Below, in pieces: positions 59,701 through 64,000 of a DNA stretch of 64,000 nucleotides. Position 1 is the first letter of the stretch; each line of letters begins with the position of its first letter. The notes beneath the pieces were generated by a model. That model was not told the origin of the DNA, did not search any database, and saw nothing but the letters and a program-made list of their open reading frames with translations. The stretch covers positions 124,001 through 188,000 of the forward strand of contig JAFEKR010000013.1 in NCBI GenBank assembly GCA_019022495.1, written 5' to 3'. The stretch comes from Epichloe hybrida (Eukaryota > Ascomycota > Sordariomycetes > Hypocreales > Clavicipitaceae). Made by a program: the position numbers and the translations under genes.

Positions 59701-61987
59701 TATAGTTAACATACCCTATAGCCTAGTGAAGTTTTACTTTATAGTAGTGAAGCCTTACTATAAAGACCTATATATTATAGAGGGACTAGAGTAGTAGGAG
59801 ATAAAGCCTAATAATATAAAGGAAAAAGCAACTATATAACTAACTACTACTACTAAAAGAGATTCCCTAATAGAAGAAGGTAAAGAGCTATAAGCACTAG
59901 CTAAGAGAAGATAAGGGAGACTAAGAAAGGCCCTTATAGTCTAATTTATAAGCGTAAAAGAGTCCGAAGAAGAGGCTTATAAAGCCTAGAAGGCCCTAAA
60001 GGGAAGCTATTAAGTTAAAGACTTACTACCTTACCCTAAAGGAATAAAAGTAAGAAAAAGAAGACCTTATAGCCCTAAGAAAAACATTAGCCTAATTTAG
60101 CTCTATATACTTATGAATAAAGATTAGGAGGAGGCCTTTATTTAAGAAGCTATAACTAGAGGGATGCTAAATATAGCATTTCTTATAGTAAAGAAAGAGG
60201 CTAATTAGAACCTTACTCTTTAACTCCACTAAGAAGGGAAGATTATAACCCTAGGAAAACCCTTTAAGTAATTTAATTAAGCTAAGATTAACGCTTTATA
60301 AGCTTGTAATATATTCAAATTCGTTAAGTATAACCTAGTAAAGCACGGAGGTTATAGAATCTTTGATTCTTATATAGTTAGAGAGATTAAAGGCAAAGGG
60401 ATAGACTTACCATATAAGAAATCCCGCCTTATTATATAAGGCTATAATAATAAAGGAAAGGAATTCATCCTAACGTAATCGCTAATAATTTAACAAGCAA
60501 GCTAATAACTTATTGTAGCTATTGCTTTATTATTAAGAAAAAGAGGCATTTACCTTTAGATTCGCGATATTACACAAGCCTACACTTAATCGCACATAGT
60601 GCTAATGAGGCTAATTATTATAAGATTGCTAAAGCAAATTGCATATCTCTTTCTAGAAGGGACTGTAATTAAATTAATTAGACCTTTTTACGGGATTACA
60701 GAGGCTAGAGCTTACTAGTAGGTAACGTACTTCTGTTACTATAGGGATAACCTTAATATAATAACCTTAACCTACAATCCCTGCTTGTTAATTATAGCCC
60801 CGAATAATAAGAATCTCTTTAGTATCGTTAGAATATAAACTAATAATACATTAGGACTAAGTAATAATAACTTTTTCTAAAAAGAAGAGAAAGAGCTCTA
60901 GAAGGCTAATTTTATAGCTAAAGAAAAGCAATAATTAACCGCTAAGAATCCCCTTATCTTTAATAGTTATATCTTAACCTAGAACACTAATAACTTACTA
61001 ATATTAACCTAGAAAGGCTAGAGTTAGAAGATTAAGGAAGTTAATCCTTAATCCCTAATAGTAAAGCAAGACTACGTAGAATAATAAGCCTAAGGAAGCT
61101 ATATTATAACTATATGTTAACTAGAAGCTTCCTACGACTTATTAATTACAGCTTAACACTAAGAACTCTCTAGGGAAGATATCGCATACCTTAATAAACG
61201 CCTTAAATAGTAGATTAAGAATTAATAACATGGACTGTAATACATTCCTTTAGTTCTTAAGGAGGCAAAGCTCTTTATGTTTATAAATGGATTACTTGCT
61301 AATAATAAGGATCTAAGCTCACAGATTAGATACGTGATTATGATTAGTAATAAGATAATATAAGATAATAATACCTTTATTATAAAAGGTAATATTATTA
61401 CATATAGCTTAATAAAGAGTAAGAGAGTTACTTATAGCATGCTTACCTCTAAGTTATATAGCATAGTTTAAGGCATAGACATTACTTACATAATCTTTAT
61501 AACTTTATATTAGATCACGGATTAATTAAAGATACCTTGAATTCCTATGATTCTTTATACTAATTCTTTTTTGTTATATAAATATCTTATAAAGCTAGGA
61601 ATCACAAAGGAGAAGAGACTAATAATTAATATTATAGCTCTTTATTAATCATACAAAAGGCACGAGATTTACGAAGTCAGGTGGATTAACAGCAATAACA
61701 ATCTAGCAGATATAATAACAAAAGCATTACTAAATTTATTACTTTTCTCTTTAATTAATTTGAACGAATTAATAATTTATGTTAAAGGATAGGTAAAGAG
61801 ACCTATAATATTAGGAGACAGGAGCTTAGGCAAGGAATGACAAATCAATTTAATTAACTAATGCCACAATAGCTAATTAGAGCAGCGGATTCCTATTAAG
61901 GGATTTACTAGTGTATACTTTCCTTTAATCTGATTTTTATTACGTTTTTAAGCTCTTTAGCTACAAAGGAAAAAGAGAGACTACTAG
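56731..61987 (+). pseudogene. Ty1/copia polyprotein relic (element E)
   Basis: Plus-strand order: Gag (56731-58030) with zinc knuckle FMCSKSGC...SNYFTKE (57965-58020); GAG-pre-integrase (about 58350-58900); integrase (58900-59700); RT (60290-60900) with KSRLIIQGYNNKGKEFILT at 60420-60480 and a GIYLQIRDITQAYTQSH block near 60550-60600; RNase H (61220-61640) with LFMFINGLLANNKDLSSQI, then KGNIITYSLIKSKRVTYSML, and a closing KRLIINIIAL and VRWINSNNNLADIITKALL. The one frame holds over the whole RT-RNase H part through RIP stops. Rejoined without the TRIM, the element is about 6.74 kb, close to copia B. Confidence 0.85.
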
Positions 61988-62247
61988 TGTTAATTCCTTT
62001 GGATCTTTATTGGTTTAATTATAGCTAAAGACTAGACTAATTGTGAGTCTGGCGCGATGCACGCAATATGATTGGCTGCATTAATTCGCTACCCTCTCTT
62101 TTACCTTACATACGGATTTCGCTCACTTTTCTAGCATCTAGACTTTCCCTCTCTTTTCTCTCTTTCCTAGCTAGCTAACTAACTATCATTGACTTCAATC
62201 ATACGGGATTACCCTTATACCTGCGCAGGACCTTGGTGTAACCAACA
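61988..62247 (+). repeat. 3' LTR of copia E (260 bp)
   Basis: Starts tgttaattcctttgg, ends gtgtaaccaaca. It is less mutated in its last 100 bp than the left LTR (for example catacgggatt against tatataggatt). catat at 62248-62252 is the right target copy. Confidence 0.95.
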
Positions 62248-62265
62248 CATATTATTAGAAATCAA

Positions 62266-63168
62266 ATGCAACATTGCCTAATAAGAGAAGAAATGGTGTC
62301 CTAGGACGTTTACCTTGTAGGTATTATTTCGCTGCTAGTCTTATATCTTAGCTTCCCCCTACTAAACAACAAAGACTATCTAGGAAGATTAGAAGATAAG
62401 CGACTTGCTTTACGTTTAGCGAAACACTTTAAAAATGTCAGCGTAAAGCCTAGCAAGCAGGCTAACTAGATTAAAGAAATAATTAATTCTAGAACGTACT
62501 AATACATACGAGACTAACTTAGCCTATCTAAAGAACAACTAAGGCAGACTATATTTAAGAAACAATATCCATTCCTTAAAGGCAGGTGCTTTATCTCTTG
62601 TCACAATGGACAACATCGCGTAGAAGCTACAAAGCTTCTTATAGGTAATAAAGCCTCGTGGACTATAAGGCTATATTATTTCCCGTAAGGTAAATCATTA
62701 ATACGTATGTGAAATATAATCTAGTAACGTTTTAAACCTAGAAACACTAGATAAAACCACGCTTGCATACAAGGAACTTATAGAGTATGTAAGCGAGAAA
62801 GCCTGTTCTAATAGAGAGAAATGTTGTAATACTATTATACACCTTCTATAGAACGGACTAATGCTATTAGGGGAATGGGAAAATGTATTCCTAGAGTTAG
62901 ACTTAAAAAAAAAGTGCTTAGCAGCGTTTCTTAGGAATCTAGACATCCTAGAAGCTATGAGGTTATTGCTGCCTTTCCTAGGGCTTTGGGCAGGACTACA
63001 ACTAAGCAACTAGCTTAAGCATCTTGCTACACGCTACAACGAACTAATCATTATGTATTAGTATTATATCTACACCGTATGGAACAATATTGTTAGAGGC
63101 CGGATCTTAGGCAACTCGTTAACATTAACACTATTTGCTACCTCTAATACCAGGCACCTATTAGTAGT
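62266..63168 (+). pseudogene. DUF3723-like protein gene, cut at its 3' side by a transposon
   Basis: DUF3723 proteins are fungal proteins of unknown function, frequent as cargo of Starship transposons. ATG at 62266 opens a frame with few stops: DYLGRLEDKRLALRLAKHF, then NVSVKPSKQAN, FLKGRCFISCHNGQHRVEAT (about 62573-62632) and ASWTIRLYYFP. The order FLKGR...C.HGQHR.EA...WT..LY is the family's core. A gtaagg donor at about 62687 probably starts a short intron (acceptor near 62726). A second frame from about 62735 reads TLAYKELIEYVSEKACSNRE, then CLAAFLRNLDILEAMRLLLP and LGLWAGLQLSN, the 'lead-in to GLW.GL.LS' block of the family, then RYNELIIMY. The gene ends at the CAGAGCTTTG terminus of TIR-FB copy 3. 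CpA/TpG are near normal; stops are RIP type. Confidence 0.7.
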
Positions 63169-64000
63169 CAGAGCTTTGCATGTAGTGTAGTATTTGTAGT
63201 ATTTTAGCTTTCAATGTAGTATGTAGTGTAGTAGTTTGTAGTGTAATGTAGTATGTAGTGTAGTGTAGTAAATACTACACTACACTACAAATACTATAAA
63301 TGTAGTATTAGTAAAAAAAAGTGGGGACTTTTATTATCTTATAATATTCCTTAGATTTTTCTTATTTAGCTTAATATTAGCCTTTTTTTTAATTATAATT
63401 TAGTTATTTAGTTATAAATTTTTAAAGTTTAGGCTTATTTAAACTATTAAGCTAATAATAGGTATAGGGTTACTAAAGATAAACAATTTTAGTATTTATA
63501 TATAGCCTAATTTCTTTACTAAATTTTAAGGGTCTTTATGCTTTTATAGCTTTTTTCTTAGATTTACTATTTAATTTTAGTATATTTTTTATCTTTTAAT
63601 CTAAGATTTACCCTAAAGAAATTATTTATTATTCTATAAAAATAAGATATTAAACATAATAATAATATATTTAGATTAATAAGACTTTTATTATAAAGAT
63701 AATATTTTAATATATTTAGTAAGAGGTTCTTTAGTAATATAACTATTTTCTTTAAATTAAAACTAATTATATTAAGTTTTTAGGTTTTTAAGGTAAAAGA
63801 AAATTAAAAAACTGTAAAAAAACTCTAATAATACAGCTCTAATATTTTTTAGGATATTAAAATATAAAATAAATTAATTTCTCTTAATTATTTAATATAT
63901 AAAGAAATAAGCTTTAAAACTAGGTTTAACTATTAATACTATTCTTAGCTTACTTTCTTAGTTAAATAGTTTTTTCTAAAAGTAAGTCTAAAGTAAGTTT
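63169..64000. mobile_element. Left part of TIR-FB element (copy 3), continues past the window
   Basis: Starts cagagctttgcatgtagtg and goes into tgtag pentamer arrays with an inverted segment at about 63270-63291. From about 63320 it follows the internal layout of copy 2 (aattataatttagttattta at 63392 against tataatttagttatttattt at 14339). It ends in the tandem aaagtaagtct segment at the window edge. No coding frame is seen. Confidence 0.75.

Noticed and set aside
62698..63009. 103-residue minus-strand open frame
   Set aside because: Antisense of the DUF3723-like second exon, whose plus-strand motifs match the family.

Overview
This window looks like a repeat-rich, RIP-damaged (repeat-induced point mutation) island from a filamentous ascomycete (Pezizomycotina). 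Long stretches have almost no CpA/TpG and a great excess of TpA. TAA/TAG stops sit where CAA, CAG or TGG codons would be expected, and this happens inside recognisable retroelement reading frames on both strands. I found no intact long gene. Nearly everything is a transposon relic or a RIP-damaged pseudogene, so most entries are calls on broken frames read through RIP-type stops.

Layout. 1-3256: a Ty1/copia element on the minus strand (family B', with its 5' LTR), inserted in a microsatellite-ended inverted-repeat transposon (called TIR-FB here). 3257-3963: the rest of that element, which is itself inserted near the end of an LTR. 3964-14104: a lightly mutated gene island. It holds a coiled-coil pseudogene, a Thr-rich membrane or secreted protein, a small hypothetical, a Lys/Glu-rich protein with four 96-bp repeats, another hypothetical, a ferric-reductase-like (FRE) pseudogene and the start of a MADS-box-like gene. 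14105-16243: a complete TIR-FB copy. 16244-50454: a deep stack of nested LTR retrotransposons. 50455-54907: the end of a PIF1-like helicase, hairpin repeats, and a minus-strand pseudogene. 54908-62247: a copia element (E) with perfect 5-bp target duplications, carrying a 594-bp TRIM. 62248-63168: a DUF3723-like pseudogene. 63169-64000: the left part of a third TIR-FB copy.

The nested stack can be dated by order because several junctions keep target-site duplications. Gypsy chromovirus A3 (+) carries copia B in its chromodomain (TSD gttag). B carries gypsy A1 in its Gag zinc knuckle (TSD ctagc). A1 carries gypsy A2 in its 3' region (TSD gtttg). On the other side, A3 carries copia D near its 5' end, D carries gypsy C just after gag, C carries gypsy A4 in its integrase, and A4 ends at the TIR-FB. 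The left halves of A4, C, D, A3 and the helicase should lie left of the TIR-FB, but they are absent from the window, so a rearrangement or mis-join at 14105-16243 is likely.

The most interesting points are these: the apparently undescribed TIR-FB family, with CAGAGCWTTG ends followed by microsatellite arrays; a 594-bp TRIM that carries a Pol III-type B box and shares its ends with the chromovirus; and an FRE-like plus a DUF3723-like pseudogene, two gene types often carried by Starship giant transposons, which suggests a fossil Starship as the host of all this.
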